Below are positions 33,130-46,900 of a stretch of 64,000 bases of DNA, piece after piece (position 1 is the stretch's first letter; every line of letters begins with the position of its first letter). Where the stretch lies: assembly GCA_964017195.1 (NCBI GenBank), contig OZ024889.1:64981858-65045857 (forward strand). The letters run 5' to 3'. The stretch comes from Siderastrea radians (lineage: Eukaryota > Cnidaria > Anthozoa > Scleractinia > Rhizangiidae). Both the position numbers and the translations under genes were made by a program. A model generated the notes under the pieces. That model was not told where the DNA came from and did no database searches. It worked only from the letters and a program-made list of their open reading frames with translations.

Positions 33130-35565
33130 CAAGACGAAGAACTGAAATGCATTAGCCGAAAGGGAGAACAAAACATCATATGAGTACTCGAAAGCAAGGT
33201 AGAGAGTTAGTGGACAGGGATTAAAAACGCTTTCTGCGAAACAGTTAAGGAAGTACTGGGCTACAGGACAAAGAGAGGCAAGAGTGGATCAGCTCCGACA
33301 GCTGGAAGGGGATTGAGGAAAGGAGACAGGTAAAACGAAAAGTACTGGGCGCAAAGTCAGAGAGAATTAGAGCAAGATTGCAAAAGGATTACAGAAAGAA
33401 AGATCGGGAAGTTAAGGAGAAGCCTAAATAGGGACAAGAGAGAATGGGCTAACAGTATCGCCCAAGAAGCGGAAAATGCTGCGAAGCTTGGGCAGATGAA
33501 GGGTGTTTACGATGCCACACGGAAGCTGTGTAATGAACCACCAAAGACAATTGATGTGGTGAGAAACAGGGACGGAAAGATGTTGACGAATGAGGAGGAG
33601 GCGCGACAAAGGTGGAAAGAACACTAAATTTGCAGAGATACTGAACAGACCATACCCAGAACAAGTGGCTGATGTGCTTCCTGAAGCGGAGACGATAGAG
33701 GAAATACCCTCAGGCCCCATCACTAAAGCAGAGATCAGGAGTGCTATCATCAGCATGAGCGCAGGAAAAGCACCTGGAATAGATGGTATAACAACAGAAC
33801 TCCTTAAAGCTGACATGACATGAACGGTTAATGTACTTCATAACCTTGTTCGTACGATATGATATAGTGAGACTGTCCCAGCGGACTGGCGTAAAAACTT
33901 TATTGTTTCACTGGCAAAGAAGGGTGACCTTACCAAGTAGTGGAACTGGAGAGGAATTACGTTGATGCCTGTTGTTGCAAAAGTGATGGGCAAGGTACTG
34001 ATTCGAAGAATAGCTGATGGTGTCGACGAAAAGCTAAGGAAAAGGAATTCAAAAGGAAGAACTACGGTAGAGCAAATCTTTGTCCTCAGGAACAGTTTGA
34101 AGCAAGCCCTTGAATGGAATGCCATCCTGTACGTATGCTTCGTCGTTTACGAAAAAGCATTCGACAGTGTAATAATATAATAATAATAGTATATTAGGGG
34201 CATTTTAATAGTCTGAATGCCCTTACAATACTTGAAGGAAAGTTAAAAAATCTAAAAAAAAGAAAAGAAAAATTTACAAGACATAGAGTAAATCCTAGAG
34301 AAACAAACTAAGAAAACCTAAAACTTTTATATGTAGAAAATTATAAACTATAACTATAAACTACTCTATATGCAGAAAACTATTAACCATTCACAAATTG
34401 AAAAGATAGCCGGATTTAAGTTGTGACTTAAAAGTGCTAACAGATTTACAGTTACGTAATGGTAAAGGAAGTGAGTTCCATAACTAGGCGGAGGTAATAC
34501 ACAGGGCAACAGAGGAACAGAGGAACAGAGGTACACAGGGAACCTTGTGGAAGATTATGGAGAGCTATGGGATCCCACGGAAACTTGTTATGATGGTTAA
34601 GGCAATGTATGTTGGAAACCAGAGTGCAGTGGTCGATATTTCAGGTCAAACTGACTGGTTTACTGTCGCATCTGGTGTTATCAAGGGTGCAACATGTCAG
34701 GGTTTCTGTTCCTGCTTGTGATCGATTGGATCATGAAAGCAACAGTCGCAGGCAGTATCACCGGTATCAGATGGAAGATGTGTTCCAAGTTAGACGACTT
34801 CACGGGACTTTGTAGACGACATTGCACATATTTCCAGCACAAGACAGCAGATTCAGCAGAAAGTTAGAAGCCTCAGCACTAATAGTAAGGGAATTGGGTT
34901 GAAGATCAATGCTGAGAAGACCAAACTTCTCAGGTTGAATACATCCAACACAAAGAAAGCACAAGTAGATGGCCAGGACATCGAGGAAGTGGAAAGTTTC
35001 GTGTATTTAGGTGCAAATGTCAGGAACGAAGGTGGTACGGAGGACGATATCAAAGCAAGCCTTGGGAAAGCAAGGGTAGCACACAACAAGCTGGGCAAAT
35101 TTTGGAAGAATAGTTAGTTTACCATCAAGACCAAGGTCAACGTTTTTAAGTCCAGTGTCATTTCAGTGTTATTGTACGGGTGCGAAACCTGGAGAACAAC
35201 TAAAGCGGATGAGAAGAAATTGGACGCCTTCCTTCGCAAGAGCCTAAGACGGATATTAAAGATCTATTGGCCAATGCGCATTACAGGAAGTTAGAGAAGG
35301 GCAGGCATTAGGGAGACTATAAGCGACCAAATGGCAAGGCGGAGATGGACATGGCTAGGCTGAGAATGGATCACCACTCACTCCCACGCATTACCCTCAC
35401 CTGGGTTCCAGAAGGGAAACGGAAGCGGGGTCGACCACGAGAGACTTGGAGAAGGACAGAGGAAAGGGAGATTAAAGGACCAATATCCAGTTACTGCGCA
35501 TGCTCCAAACTTTGATTTCCTGACAGGATGTCGCGAATTCAAAAGATGCGAGAAGTGATATAGAA
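33130..35565 (+). pseudogene. Second non-LTR retrotransposon, heavily decayed
   Basis: Fragments in shifting frames: RRSLNRDKREWANSIAQEAE (33400-33470), NEEEARQRWKEH (33585-33625), KAPGIDGITTELLK (33770-33810), MPVVAKVMGKVLIRRIADG, GRTTVEQIFVLRN, YEKAFDSV (34140-34170), KIMESYGIPRKLV (34550-34590), SGQTDWFTVASGV, LVIDWIMKATV, FVDDIAHIS (the catalytic YxDD with F), LKINAEKTKLLRLN, VESFVYLGANV (34985-35020), VNVFKSSVISVLLYGCETW (35135-35195). Order and wording match the RT C-terminal half of widespread endonuclease/RT LINEs (RTE- or I-like; clade not certain). Many stops and frameshifts. A different LINE fragment is inserted at 34172-34533, between FDSV and the following HRE..WKIM. Confidence 0.85.
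34172..34533 (-). mobile_element. CR1/L2-like LINE 3' fragment
   Basis: Read on the minus strand it encodes LWNSLPLPLRNCKSVSTF followed by KSQLKSGYLFNL and a stop, the classic C-terminal end of many non-LTR reverse transcriptases. The 3' side ends in a short ATTATT-type repeat (34172-34190 on the plus strand), as CR1/L2-type elements do, instead of poly(A). Outside it, the coding sequence of the second LINE resumes, so this is a 5'-truncated insertion of about 360 bp. Confidence 0.75.
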
Positions 35566-36426
35566 CCTTCAAAAATCCGTTTGCATCGTGCTCAGTTTAG
35601 TTCAATATTACCCTAAAATTTCTCCCAGTTATAGATTAATGATATATAGTTTTCGTTAAGTTCCAATTTGTGTGAGATCGGGATTTTTGGCGTTGTTTTC
35701 AATGCCGTTTGACGGAGGACCGAGAGGAGGGAAGCGATATGGCGCCGGTCGAAGGCTTCTTTCTACCGGCAGCCTCCATAAAAGCTCAGAAAATCGTGAA
35801 AGGAATAAGAAGAAATGGAACCAGCAGCATACCAGAATATATATAAAGAAAGCAACCCATGAGACATGGAAACGACTGAAGGGATCAGTGGTGTCTGTAT
35901 TCGACCGACACAGCCATAAACTGATGGGTTGGAAGGCCTGCACGCTGCACGACTTCTACTTGTACTTGTACGCCGCGCCTTATCTTGGTCTTTTGACCCA
36001 TTTTGCTTCTTGTTTTTTTTGTAGCGGGTTTAGAACGGAGGATTTTGAAATGTTGACTGAATTGAGCCGTTACCACTTAGGCGTTGCATTCTCGAGGTCA
36101 TATCGAGGTCATAACTGGCAGATTCTTGTGGCTTTCGTCGTTTGTTATTCTCCGTTGGTTTGACTTCTGATCGTTTGTTAAGCGACTTAATGTGGTTTTT
36201 ATGCCGCTCTTGCATAATAGGTACGTGAATTCGGCTCATTTAGGAAATTTACGGGTTTTTCCACCTCTCATGTTTATATTTTCGACAATAAAGGATCTGA
36301 AATATTCACTGCAGCGTGCCGAGTTTCCCTGCTGATGTTTGTAACGCGGGGCTCGGCTTATTGTTTTTAATTCTGTTGCAGGATTTTGTGTTTCGCATCA
36401 CGTTCTGTTAAATCTTTGTGTATAAT
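35566..36426 (+). other. Possible exon of a transposon protein; function unknown
   Basis: The frame from 35702 begins MPFDGGPRGGKRYGAGRRLL and continues with RNKKKWNQQHTRIYI and THETWKRLKG. A glycine-rich RGGKRxGAGR start followed by a basic 'R(I/V)Y' segment and TWKxLK resembles the N-terminus of an uncharacterised cnidarian repeat-encoded protein I recall. The rest of the frame (after about 35885) is not convincing. No splice partner was identified. Confidence 0.3.
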
Positions 36427-36778
36427 CAGGGGCACCCAACGAGAAAATTTTAGCAAAATACTTGAAATATCATTTCCTGCTTTCTAAGATTGCTTCAGAG
36501 GTTTATAAAGGCATATTTGTGAAAGCTAATACGGATTGATCTGTTCGGATTTTTTAGCTCAATATTTACGCCGCAGAAAATTTTAGAAAACAGAATCCTA
36601 TCCGCGAATTTCCGAGCTGCTGATGGCTCGCCGAAAATGCTAGCTGACCTTATTTTGCGCTCTAAACGACATAATTGTCCCTCCAAGAACAATAGGAACT
36701 AATAAGTCCTCTTGTTGTTTCGCCAAAGAAATCTCTAGCTTTCACTGCAATTAAATCTGAAAATCTCCGGTGATTTAT
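36427..36778. mobile_element. Truncated copy of the 15411 transposon family
   Basis: Begins CAGGGGCACCCAACGAGAAA, the same terminus as the right end of 15411-18577, and follows that element for about 230 bp. It then jumps to sequence matching the other end of the family (AAAGAAATCTCTAGCTTTCA, partner near 15520-15540). The distal TIR is missing. A 20-bp direct repeat, ATTTTGTGTTTCGCATCACG, lies at 36383-36402 and 36779-36798, bracketing it. Confidence 0.75.
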
Positions 36779-36798
36779 ATTTTGTGTTTCGCATCACG

Positions 36799-37117
36799 GA
36801 TTGTGATCTATAGACCCTTTTTTTCAAGAAATTTAAGTTGTAGCTTCCTTGGAACTATAAAACGCGAGCAAATATTTAAATGGCGGATGTAAACAGCGGA
36901 TCACCGCGTGGGCCGCGGGGTAATCTTGTCGCCTCAATGTGACAGTTCTATTGTTTTTTTGAAAGATAACAGCTGACGTTCACGCGTGCGCATTATCGGG
37001 ATAGTGTCCCTTTAAAGGGTTAAGGTCATGGGCAGAGGCGGCGACAGCAGCGAAGGACAGAACAACCTGGAAGGAGAGAGCATGCGGCTTATTTCCCCAC
37101 TTGGGGACACATGGAAA

Positions 37118-37150
<33 letters not shown>

Positions 37151-37396
37151 AGAGTAGCTAGGTTTTAACATATCTGGGCCTTTTGGTTTTTTGAAGTGTT
37201 GATAACTGATGGCTGACATAACCACTTAATAAGCACTAAGATAAAATCTTTCCCGCTCTGATTCAGTTGAGCATAAGGCTATTAGCTTCGTTTCGGGCTT
37301 TCTATGTTTCTCTCCGTGTTTCGTTTTGACAAGAGGCCCCGGTGGGGGCGGGGTTCTACTACCACTACCACTACCACTACCACTACCACTACCACT

Positions 37397-37428
<32 letters not shown>

Positions 37429-39605
37429 ATCGTAACTGCGTGGTCACGTACTGCGTTATGAGCGTGCGTAGTGAACGTTAGTTTCAAAGCTAGCCTGACT
37501 TAGTTATCGACGGCTAACACTCCAATGTGTGGAATCCTTGCATTGGAATGAATTAGTTGTCGATAACAAATAGGTGTCGACAACTCAATGTCTGGTCTGT
37601 GGAGTTAGGCGTCTTAAAAATGGCAACGACGTTTACGAAAGGGAAATTTCGGCGAGCGGAGCTATCCAGTTGCGGACTGCCCTCCCCAGCTGCAAGCCTC
37701 ACACCGCTAGCTCCGCCCGCCGATTTTTCTTGCAGTTTCTTCGCACACTACGTACTAAACAATCTGTTCACAAGTTAGGTTAGGGAATCTCTGTAGTGGA
37801 CACTTAGCACTACAGCTCTCTTGAGATTTTGCAGCCATGGTTGTGAGACACAAAATAATGCAGCTGCAGCTTAAAATAATGCAACTGACCTTAGCCTTCG
37901 CTGCAAATAAAATTCGGCGCTTAAATTTCGTCTTCGACGCAAGCTACTATCACAAGGGCCCATTGAAAGAAGCTTATGAGTTCACTCGCCCAGTACAGTG
38001 GCACATCACTAGTAGAACGTAAACTCGACAACGGAGCACGATTCAGTTTGCTTACGACTGTCGCGTGCCATTTTGTACGCCAAAAGTCGTAGACGACTCT
38101 GTCCGTGGCGCGCTTCAAAATCCTACATTTTTCGTATGTTTTCACCTATCGTAACATTATTGTATGACTGTAAATGGTTTGAACCCAGGAGTCACATCAT
38201 AAGTGGAGTACGTTCGTCCGGGTAAAGGACTGTTTGTGATGACATTGACTGACGTTTCGATAACCTGAGCGAACGTCACCATCAAAGTCGGCGAATTGAA
38301 GATGTTAAGAGTCTCTGATCGTTGTCCAGATTGGACGAGGAACTCACGACGTTATTGGTCGTCTGTCAACCGTGATGTTATTGGCTATGATTTAGGCATC
38401 GCAATTCGAGTTGAAGGCACGCCATAAGCAATTCGAATAACACGCCCAGCGCGGGACACGTAAGAGGCACAAGTCTCACACGACCAAGGCGCAAGTGAAA
38501 GTCGCACAGCACAAATTGGCCCCTTAGTTTAGCCCACCTACGTTTACGCCAAGGGCAGAAAGTGCAGTGAAACTCTCCCCTCAACCATCACCTGTCACTC
38601 AGTAGTTCAAAAAACACCCATTCTCACCCAGCCATACTATTTCCTGCAGATTGGAACATCTTCTGAGACCTGAGAACAGATAGCCAGGACAAGAGAAAGT
38701 CGAGAAATTTACCCTTTGCCCAACTATCTGTCCCTAGGTCTACGAGGATGGGTCGGAAGGCATGATACAACTTTCTCAGCTTTAACCACGAGGATACGTG
38801 GTGAGTTTATTCCTGTTAAAGGCAAGGAGTACAAGTAACTTTATTACAGCTTCAATTATATTCCTTCTACAAGCTTAGAAGTACTTGGTGTTTGGACGAC
38901 ACCTTCACATTTTCAATCACAGTAGATGCGAACACTATTACAACGCTTCAAAGCGCGACTGATCAATTCGCCAGCAAGCACGCTCGCCCACACTAAAACC
39001 AGTTAACTTGACCAGTGTAGACGGCCTCTTTACCCTGCCTCACAGTACTTACAGTGAGAACCGTTTTAAACGAGCTACGTGAGCAACTATCATTGATTGA
39101 AGCTCTACAACTAAACAAGACAAACAAGAGAACTATCGTACAAAATGGCGTGACCTGATAGGCCTTAGCTGCTTAGTATAATTATTTCGGATAGATAAAA
39201 GCAAAAAATAGTTTCCATGCATCTCCGTTCCGAGGACCCACAGATTTTAGGTGAACCCTGAAGCCACGGAATTCGCACCGTAAAAAAAGCTGTTTCTGGC
39301 TAAATGGAATCCTGGAGTAAACCAACAGAGCCCTATCGCTAGAGTCCCAATTTGTGTGTCTTGATGCCGCGAAGCGCTGGAGCTTTGACCCCCCTCGACT
39401 GGACCCTGTATGAAAAACAATGAATATAATACAAGTGCAACAGTGTGCTAAACTACAAGTTTCACCCTGTCTATCGATAATCTACACCGCAGAATTCAAG
39501 TAACCCTATACAAACTACAACTTACATGCAACTGCTTTGTCAAGAACTACACTAATTGCAGCTGACATACATGAGTACACGACTATGGTTGTAAAAAGAG
39601 GTGAT
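36799..39605. repeat. Intergenic with microsatellites
   Basis: 37115-37149 is a (GAT)n tract. 37352-37430 is a (TACCAC)n/(TAC)n array next to a G-rich stretch. The open frames over these arrays (poly-His, Gly-Ser) are repeat artefacts. 37490-39605 has no recognised exon or terminal repeat. Confidence 0.6.
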
Positions 39606-39766
39606 ACATTGGAACCCCGATATAACGAATACATATAACGAAGGCTTCGGTATAACGAACGATAATTTCAGCCCAGTAACAGTAAAAATAATTAACGAAC
39701 CCTCGTTATGATGAACACATTTTGCCAGTCTGTTGGCATTTCGTTATATCAGGGTTCACCACTGGA
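39606..39766. repeat. Short MITE with ATATAACGAA arms
   Basis: Left GGAACCCCGATATAACGAA and right TTCGTTATATCAGGGTTCACC are inverted; ATAACGAA recurs twice inside. The termini resemble pogo/Tc1-type MITEs (CAGTGGAACC...), but no clean TA duplication was found. Confidence 0.65.
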
Positions 39767-40126
39767 CATAGAACTCGAAGCCACAGGACTCGCTATGAAC
39801 TCAAGTATAAACTGATTCTGTGGAGAAATGATAGTTGTTTGGAAGGACTAGGAACTACTTAGGTTTCCTGTGACTCGTGACGTCATTGGGCATGCGTAAT
39901 AGATTACGTAGATCGACCACGAGGTTTTGAGGCCAGCCATGTTTGTTATTCATGAACCAGTTTGGAAAAGTCGATTACTTAAACGAGTCAAAGTGTAAAC
40001 CGATGAGTTATGTTTTGAATTTTGAACCGGTTCAAAAGGATAGTAGTTCCAGTGGACAGTTTTTCATAAAACAAAAGAATTATCGTCTCTTTATACAACC
40101 AGGTCGGCAGGTTCAACATGCTGTGT

Positions 40127-43035
40127 TCACAATTTTAACATGGCAGCCACACTCAACAGCAAAGCAAAGAAATTAAATGCCAGTGTCGCACTGCTCTTAG
40201 GTGTTGTCTGAGCAGCAGTTGAAGCAGTAGTTGGAGCTTCTTCTTCTACTCCCACTGTTACTGTAGGATCGATCAGGATCATGTTGTTGAACTTTGGGAT
40301 GCGGAAGAGGAAGGCGTTCGTGTTATTTAACATAGGGTAGTCACCAGGCATGTCCATGTAGTTACCATCAACTATCATCTGAAACATCATGTTTAAATAA
40401 GCCATTTTTGTTAGCTTTGCCACAATTAAGCAAACCACACAAAGAAACAAAACAAAAACCGAAAATGCAAGCGATGCAGGATAACCACGTGCCACAGCAT
40501 GAGTCAATTAAAGCAGCCCATGAAAGAAAAAACTTCCAAGAAGAACTAAAAACACCTAACACAACACGAAACAGGACCAGGATGAGATTACAATTGGTGC
40601 ATATTGACTTCCAGTTTCTACAATCATCAGGACCATACGAGTACTTAAAGAGTTTCTGTAACCTATTTTTAAAAAGCTAAAAGACATGTTGTAATCAAAG
40701 GAAACCCCAAAATAATGGATCAGTTTTGTTTTAAATAACTACCAGTTTTAGAAACTATAACTCTGTTTGGCAGCGGACTTGGCTAGGGTGGAAATGGATT
40801 GCAACTCGAAAAAAATTAGGCTAGTTTTTTCAAGTCTCTCCCTTGTTTCTTGTCATGGAAAAATTGCCAGAAACTTATTATGGTTTGTTCTCCTTCTGAG
40901 AAAATCATTCAATTTTTTCTCCTGGTGTTCTTGGTCTTCCGCAGTACCAGTAGGTTGAAACTGTAGTTCTGGTCCCATGGGCAAAGCCACTGGTCAATTT
41001 AATCTAAAAATAATTTAAGCTTACAGACTGTACTTAGTAAGATTTGTTGTTTGTTTGTTTGTTTGTTTGTTTGTAGATGTATGTCATTGCACAATTGCTA
41101 GTCTGTGTTTTCTTTATGTTACTAGGTCCTTAACCACCACCTATCCTGTTTCAGTATTTGACAGTTTTCCTTTAAAAAACAAGCGCAATAATTGGTGACT
41201 AAGCTTACATTTAGCCCTATTTAAATTACACCACAGTTCAAATCACTGAAGATAATTATGTCAGTCCTGAAACTATGTCCACCTGTTGAATACTAAAACC
41301 AATGAATCTGCTGTATTGCATCCCACAATGCATTTCATGACAAGTCAAACCCAGACCTTTCACTGCCATTAGCATTTAATAACGATTGGTGTTTTTTGCT
41401 TTGAATTTGTTTTCATCAATTTCCTCATTCAGTTCATTTTGGCATTTCTTGTCCTTTCTTGTGAGAGGAAAACAGAATGCTGTCATAGAAAGAGGTAAGT
41501 TAACTCATCCACAGGATGTCGAATGGACAACCATTAAACTTGAGCGCTTCAGGTCTACGTATTATTAAACCATTCAAGCCATTTTCCATTTCTTTACTGC
41601 TAACTAGAAAACAAAAATGGACACACAGAACATACCAGATTGTTTAGCAGCACCTCTGAACCCCCCAGGCTGTAACATTTAGGGCAGTTATCATCGTCAA
41701 CACAACTTTTCTTGTTGGAACAAGCTTGTGGTGTTTTGCCTCCTTTGTCCTTGACCTCAAGTGTGAGATCAACAAATGCTCCCTCTTCTTTTTGTCCGTC
41801 TTTTTGGCAGTTACTGTCACTCACAGAGCAGAATGTCCATTCCTTCAACTAATTAAGACAAAATGGAAAGTAGCACCACAGGTTTGAGCCAGATTTTTAG
41901 ATAAGCAGACTCATTCATAAATACTGCAGAAGGCAAAATTGTACCTTTCAACTTGGGAGCCACATTATGAAATCTTTCTTTAATAATTTGGTGAAAACTC
42001 AAATTGCCGCAGTTATCTCCCCAAGAAGATATTCCTTTTAAATTTGGAATGCATAACAATTTTGGCATGCTCTTTCTAATTCTGGTATCTTATGGTATCT
42101 TTCAAGGGAGCATGGGCCATGTGACTTCTTAGTGCAAGAGGCCTATTAGTAAGGCATAACTCTCCTGGGCTGTCACTTAATAATTAATTTATTATGTCAC
42201 ATGCAAACCTGGTAAAAACGACCCAGTTGGCCATGACCCCCCTACAGCTCGGAGGTAAGAGGAACCAATGGTCACTCATACTGGGGACCCAAATATTTTT
42301 TCCATCTGCCCTCATACTCATAGCAAACTGAATATAGTTTACATCAAAAATCTAAAGCATATTATTCTAAACAGTAACAAAATGCATCCTCAAAGATACC
42401 TGGATATTAAACTTCAAGGATCCGCTGAACACCTTAAATGTTTCATTTCCAAAGGTAACCTTGCCATCTTCAAGGAACAGATAGAGCATGATGTCTAATT
42501 TCGCATTAACCCCACTCAGTGTAGCAGTAAGGGTGACATTGATCACTTTGAGTCCTTGAAAAAATGACACATTATTGACTGCTGAAAAGGTGAACTGCTG
42601 AGTTGCCAGTGTGTCGAGAGCATGTTTTTGTGCACCAGTCTTGCCAACTTCAGTTCCATTTTGGTCAACTTCGGTTATTGAAGCCACTTCAAACGTCATC
42701 TCGACTCCTTGGCCCGTTATTGTGATGTTTCCTGATTGACCCAGAACCTTTGTTGTTATCCCACCTCCGCTGATAGTTTTATCTGCAGCAAAGCATGTGA
42801 CCAGGAGAGATGCTGTTAAAAACAAAGAAAATTAATAAAATCAGTATAATTACACTCTGCTAGTAACATCCAAGAGGATCGCAGGTTACATGCATCTATT
42901 AGATAAGGGACCGACCATTATTTTTTTGGAGTGGGGGATGAAAATTTTTTCAAGACAAACAATTTTATTCTGTGTTGTTGTCTGTGCAAACAATTTTTTT
43001 CTGGCTGCATCTTTCTGCAAACAATTTTTTTGGTG

Positions 43036-43070
<35 letters not shown>

Positions 43071-43336
43071 CATTACAAGTGAGACCGGAAAACAATATTA
43101 TAATTATTAGTTAATCATTAGTAATACACCTCTCATCAAATTAGACCCAGTGTTTCATAAATTTTAAATAAGCCTCTGTTGTAGGTAATATAAACTTAAA
43201 TATCTAAGCAATTTAAATGCTTTATTCAATAAGTGATTTGAAACCGGGATACTATAGTGCAATACGTTTTCTACACTGTAAGACGCTCTTTTACTCATAT
43301 TTTTCTCCTTATATGGTAAAATGACGCTATAGTTGA

Positions 43337-43387
<51 letters not shown>

Positions 43388-43870
43388 TACCTTACATGTA
43401 TTTACTTGTATTAATTCCCCGGGATGTTTAATTAATAGTAGGAAGTAGTGAACCCTAAAACATCCCAGGGCATTGCTTTCTTTCTTGACTGTCCAATAGT
43501 GGTAGTTACTCGGAAGGAGTACCTTACTGGAGTTAATATGAAATATAATTTAAATTACTGTCAAAGCTCTAATAGTCCTGCTCTCTAATACGCCTTCTTA
43601 CCTACTACTTGCCAATTACAAATAAATTATTTTCTTACAATTATGTCATGACATTGGGGCTTGAAAATTATTTTATGTTTCGACTGATGCCGGGTATTAT
43701 TTTACTGCCAGAGGAAGATGCGAAGAAGTGCAGCATTATGCATGTAATTACTAACATGTAATTCAGGTGAACAAATTCATTCAACTATTTTAAGTACCAA
43801 TCAGTCAATCAATCAACCACTCAACCAACTGGCTGATAAATCAGTCAATCAGCCAATTAAAAAATATATC

Positions 43871-43901
<31 letters not shown>

Positions 43902-46900
43902 TAATCAGTCAATCAATAAATCAATAAATCAATCAAACTGTGACTTCAGTGTTGCCAATGTGAATAACAAATGGTCCAGTAATGACAAGTGACTTTATTT
44001 GATGCACAGATTATGACTCACTCTCTTACTACCCCAGACCGTGATGGCAGTAGATCTCGAGACTTTAGTTCTTTTTGGTTTGATAATTTGTCACCAATAA
44101 GCATTGTTACTGATTGCCATAATCTGGTACCAAAGAAAAACAAAAGGAATAGCCTCTTCCTAAATCATTTCAGAATAGTCTGAAACCTAACGGGCAATGA
44201 ACTGACAAAAAGGGATCAGACTGTGGTGAATCAGTCAATCAATATAGTTTTCCCCATAAAGAGAATTCAATCAAATAGGTCTGACTCTTCATTCCTGGGA
44301 TAGTAGTTGGGGTGGGGGGATACTCCCCCCAAAAAAGATATGGGGCAGGGTGTGCTCATCAGATATTTTGAAGTAGAGCCCTAAAAGGTGTACTCCAGGA
44401 TTCATTCCATTTTCATACATCGTCCACTTAGTAGTACTGAGGGGACAGTCAAACTAATCAATGACATCAAAATGTTAAGCAGAAAAAGACAAAAAATATA
44501 TAACCTTATTTCAAAACTGCTCTTCAAATTTTTTATTTGAATTGATAAAGTGTGTCTGGGAATATAGCTAAAAGTATAAATTTCTTAACCAAACACATAA
44601 TAAACTGCCATATTTTCCTGACATCAGGTTGATGGAATAAAAACCTGTAAGAAAAACAAAGTAGATTTTAATTATCGCAATTACCAATAGTAGGACAGTC
44701 AGTGTGCATGCGCCAGAGAAAAATGAGAGACTGCTCGTAGTCTATGAGAATGGTACCAACTTGGGCCGGTATGACTTCAGATCGACTCCAAATGCTTACT
44801 TCTGTTTACACGAAATGTACGAAACATGAAGCTAGTATAAAATAATTACCATCTTAGGCTGTGTTTACACGAGTGATTTCATCCCAAAATGACTTTCATA
44901 TCGGTGTCTGGTCATTTACCTGTAAGTTTTTACATGGTTTGGAGCTGAAATGGTGTTTAACCCGGGACGATTTCATCCTGGTGCTGAAGACCAGGATGAA
45001 ATCGTCCTGGGGTGAACACATTTCAGCTCCAAATCATGTAAACATTTACAGGTAAATGACCAGACACCGCAATGAAAGTCACCCCGGGATGGGATAAAAG
45101 TCATCCGGGGATAAAGTCACTCATGCAAACAGGGCCTTAGGCTGGTTTAACTCATCACTGCTGCTGAACCAATATGAATGACTCAGAACGGTTTGAAATC
45201 AGACTGGGGAGCCACTTAAGCATGAACAGGGTCCCAATTATTGGTCTGAGATATTTGTTTTGGGTATGCACATTTAATAAGAGGTGTTGGAGCATTCCAA
45301 GTTGTTGGATAATAGATAAACTGGATTTTTAAGGATGGGATGGTTGCGGACCATATTGACACAAACAGAGTTTAGATTGGTCTCAGGTAAACACTTCATG
45401 CCAGTCTGACTTTCAGACCGGTCTCATGTGAACAAAATCATACCAGTCTGAGTTTGCACCGGTCTCATGAAATCAGGGCGTTACTGCCCCTGGGTCTCTG
45501 AGGATGTTGTGAAACATTCTTAAGAGCTGCTCGACTTTAGACTAAGGGGGTGTTTACATAATACCAGCATGATTTTCATTCTGGTACAAGTTCCTCCCAA
45601 TTTCCTCTTGTTTCTCTGTATTTGTTTCATGATTACAGCACAAAATCTCATAACTGTACAAGTCATACCTGTGTGAGCTTGCCCCAGTAGTGGTACTGGG
45701 TCACAATAATCACTGTGGTACGGAAACCCATACATGGTATAACTGTTTGATTCATTTCATTCATTCATTCATTCATTCATTCATTCATTCATTTGATTTA
45801 TTCCAAGAATAAATCTTACATCACTGTGAAAAATGGATTTTGTAACTTAAGTGGGTATAAGGTTTTCATCACCTACCCCAGTGGAAGTCTTGATGGAACA
45901 CTCATGTAAATGTTGTGATTTAATTTTATCCTTGGTTCAACTTTTATTTTCCTTTGTGAGTATTAGGATTGCCAAATTTTCTTTTTCCGAAAAGGCTGTT
46001 TTAGCCACCCAGTCTTCTATGTGTTTACACGACAATATAAAACAGATCATGCTCAAATTCCACATTTGTGCTTGTTCTCACACACTTAAAGGCAGATGGT
46101 TTAAATATCTGGTATATTTGAATGATTTTAAAACTGTTTAACTGTGCTTAATTATGTTTGACTGGGTTCAGAAATTGGAATCAAACACTACTGTATGCAT
46201 ATTATTAGTTTAATTGTGTTCAACTACCGAACCCAAATTAAACCGATCATAAGATTGCAATTCTGACCCAGTTCATTTTACTGAACAGTAAGATAGTATG
46301 TAAGCTGGGACAATTATATGATTGATATCTTCCCTGGCATACCTTCACTGTAAGAAAAGCTGCATCACTGATCACTGCTGACATATACATGCCTAGTATA
46401 GATAAAAAAGGATCAGTGTAAACAACAACTTCAGGGCTAAAAATTGACAGTCTCCTGGTTGCCAGTAGCAATTTAAAACTGACCAGAGCCACTAAAAGTT
46501 GAGGTTTGTTTTTATTGACATGTGACTCCAGTCTTACTTAGAGTTCTACAGTATCTGGTACTTTTTCCACGTGATTATTGGCGAAATCCCTGGATAAAAG
46601 ACTTACTTCTCACCCGGGTTGGGAGGGGTCTATTCAAGTAAATATGGTTTTAAATTTTTTGAATTAGACTAGAGGATTTTGAAAGCCACTTTATCTAAAT
46701 GGCCTGGTCCACTATACCAAGCGAGACAGTGAAAAGACCCTGGGGACGAGGTTGGAATTCCAGGATACTGGCCCGAGTTCCAATTCAATGATTCAAGCAC
46801 TGAAGTTAATTTTTTACCCTGCAAATTATGGAATAACTTAATCAGTAAAAGTAGAGAATGAGATGTACAAAAAAATCAAATCCACCTGCTTTGAACTCGA

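Noticed and set aside
37226..37447. Gly-Ser and Ser-rich minus-strand frame
   Set aside because: Translation of the TACCAC/TAC array; frame bounded by unrelated sequence.
42886..43095. Minus frame with an Asn run
   Set aside because: Translation of the (TTA)n tract in a dispersed repeat within an intron.
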